From Gavia stellata (Eukaryota > Chordata > Aves > Gaviiformes > Gaviidae): 64,000 bases of DNA. The notes under the pieces were generated by a model. It searched no databases. It saw only the letters and a list, made by a program, of their open reading frames with translations, and was not told the DNA's origin. Below are positions 62,689 to 64,000 of the stretch, in pieces. The number at the start of each line of letters is the position of its first letter. Position 1 is the first letter of the stretch. Both the position numbers and the translations under genes were made by a program. The stretch covers positions 29,630,687-29,694,686 of the forward strand of contig NC_082598.1 of NCBI RefSeq assembly GCF_030936135.1, written 5' to 3'.

Positions 62689-62697
62689 CTGCAGCTC
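62689..62697 (-). CDS. FRYL: FRYL probable 9-nt micro-exon (ELQ)
   Basis: On the minus strand a good acceptor (TTTTCCTTTTTGCTAACCAG) is followed by GAGCTGCAG and a strong donor GTAAGT. Nine bases in phase 0 add Glu-Leu-Gln directly before GESMDNF. Only splice-signal strength and frame support it. Confidence 0.55.
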
Positions 62698-64000
62698 CTG
62701 GTTAGCAAAAAGGAAAACACATATAATTAGAAAGAACGAGGACAAACACTTAAAGATACTCTAGAACCAGGGAAAAATGTTTTATTACATAAGATTTGCC
62801 AACAGTAAAAGACTGATTCAAGCTCTGGAAAAAAGCTTTAGTCAAAAAGCTAGGATTTAAAATAATTTCTCTTTCTAATGGGAGATTGATTAAAAAAATA
62901 AACAAACTGAAGACAAAACAGTAAAACCAGCATGCTTATGATACATTTTCTCTAGCTTAACATGTAAAGCAACTGTTTCAACAAACATTAGATGAAATTC
63001 TTTAACTAACAGACATGAATCTAACCTGACCACATCCAACCGACAAAGCACCATCAACGTTAATTATATACAGGTTGTAGAAAAAATGACGTCTTCATTA
63101 ACTGTTTTACCAGCTACTTTGTGTCAGTTTTATGAAATACACCCAAAACACCAATAGCTGGATCCTTTCTGTTTGCACGTTTTGAAGCTGGGAAACTTGG
63201 GTTTCAAACATCCAACACGCTAAATGAAATCCGTATCTTGAAAACACTATTGTTTTAATTCACAAATACAGTAACGGTCTTTGATTTTCTCAAGCACTTT
63301 GTCAAACTTCAACAATTCATCTCAGCAGGATGGAAAACCTGATCAGTTCACTTCGCTAGTCTACAGACAGTTACTAAAATACCACATCTAGCCCCAAATG
63401 TGCAAGTATGGGTTTGAAAACTGCTCTAACAGAGTGAGTATCTCTTGTGGTGACTTAGGAGATCATCATGACGCATTAAATAAGCAAAGCAAGCTAAACA
63501 TTTTGTAGTCTCTTGCTCTCTTAGTGATTTGTTTTGCTCCAAAAAAGGTGAAAAGTTATGGCAAAGCAAAAGAATCCCAACTACAACCAAGAATACTACT
63601 GTGGGCTGAAGCACTTAAATTTATTCTGAATATTACTCAGATTTTAATGTAAAAGCCCCAGTTCATAGTGTTGACATTTAATTATTAGCAACAAAGAACA
63701 TTCTATATTTTTGGTGCAAAACTAGGCAGCTCTTATATCAAGTGCACAATTTATATGTAATGCCCTAAATTTGTATAATTCTGTGCTGCTGCTTTTTTTT
63801 TTTTGCAAGCATAGGACTACACATTGCATATAGGCAAGTAATGAGAAAGAAACTGTCTTTTCTTCATTATGATCTGCTATTAAAATAATACAGAAAATGA
63901 AGTTAAATGTTAACTTGGTTTGGCAAAGTTTTCAATTTTTGGCAACCTACCTGCAAAGCCCCATCAAGTATTAAAATAATGTTTTACTACTACTGAGCCT
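62698..64000 (-). other. FRYL: FRYL intron, runs past the right edge
   Basis: No further exon could be supported. Contains a T-run at about 63791-63803. Confidence 0.65.

Noticed and set aside
63940-63990. Donor-like CAG|GTAGGT on the minus strand near the right edge, as the 3' end of another FRYL exon
   Set aside because: All three phases upstream of it contain stops within about 40 bases and no acceptor AG lies between them and the donor, so no coding exon fits.

Overview
This window is vertebrate nuclear DNA, almost certainly from a bird. The evidence is three CR1 LINE remnants, large AT-rich introns with GT-AG splice sites, and two very GC-rich CpG islands. The gene order SLAIN2 - SLC10A4 - ZAR1 - FRYL matches, from memory, the human 4p11 block. 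I cannot name the species. No prokaryotic operon, CRISPR array, tRNA or rRNA gene was seen.

Layout. 1-14.7 kb (+): the 3' end of SLAIN2, with introns carrying two CR1 fragments, a probable 78-nt exon at 4305-4382, a 319-nt exon at 10202-10520, the last coding exon at 12061-12127 and a 3' UTR of about 2.6 kb. 14.7-29.4 kb: intergenic, with one short CR1 tail and GC content rising towards the right. 29.4-32.1 kb (+): the three-exon solute carrier gene SLC10A4, starting in a CpG island. 32.55-34.26 kb (+): the compact four-exon oocyte gene ZAR1 in a second CpG island, starting only 685 bp after the SLC10A4 stop. 34.3-36.8 kb: gap between convergent genes. 36.8-64 kb (-): the 3' end of FRYL. It has ten clear coding exons and one probable 9-nt micro-exon, together 1731 nt (576 codons plus stop) in one unbroken frame, followed by a 1.8-kb 3' UTR.

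The four genes share no pathway. SLAIN2 acts at microtubule plus ends, SLC10A4 is an orphan transporter of the bile-acid carrier family found on synaptic vesicles, ZAR1 is a maternal RNA-binding factor, and FRYL is a giant Furry-family scaffold. They appear to be neighbours by conserved synteny. I found no convincing new biological system. The points most worth a second look are the FRYL micro-exon, paired A32/U19 tracts in the FRYL 3' UTR, the lack of a canonical poly(A) signal between SLC10A4 and ZAR1, and an unexplained open frame with splice-like edges inside a FRYL intron.
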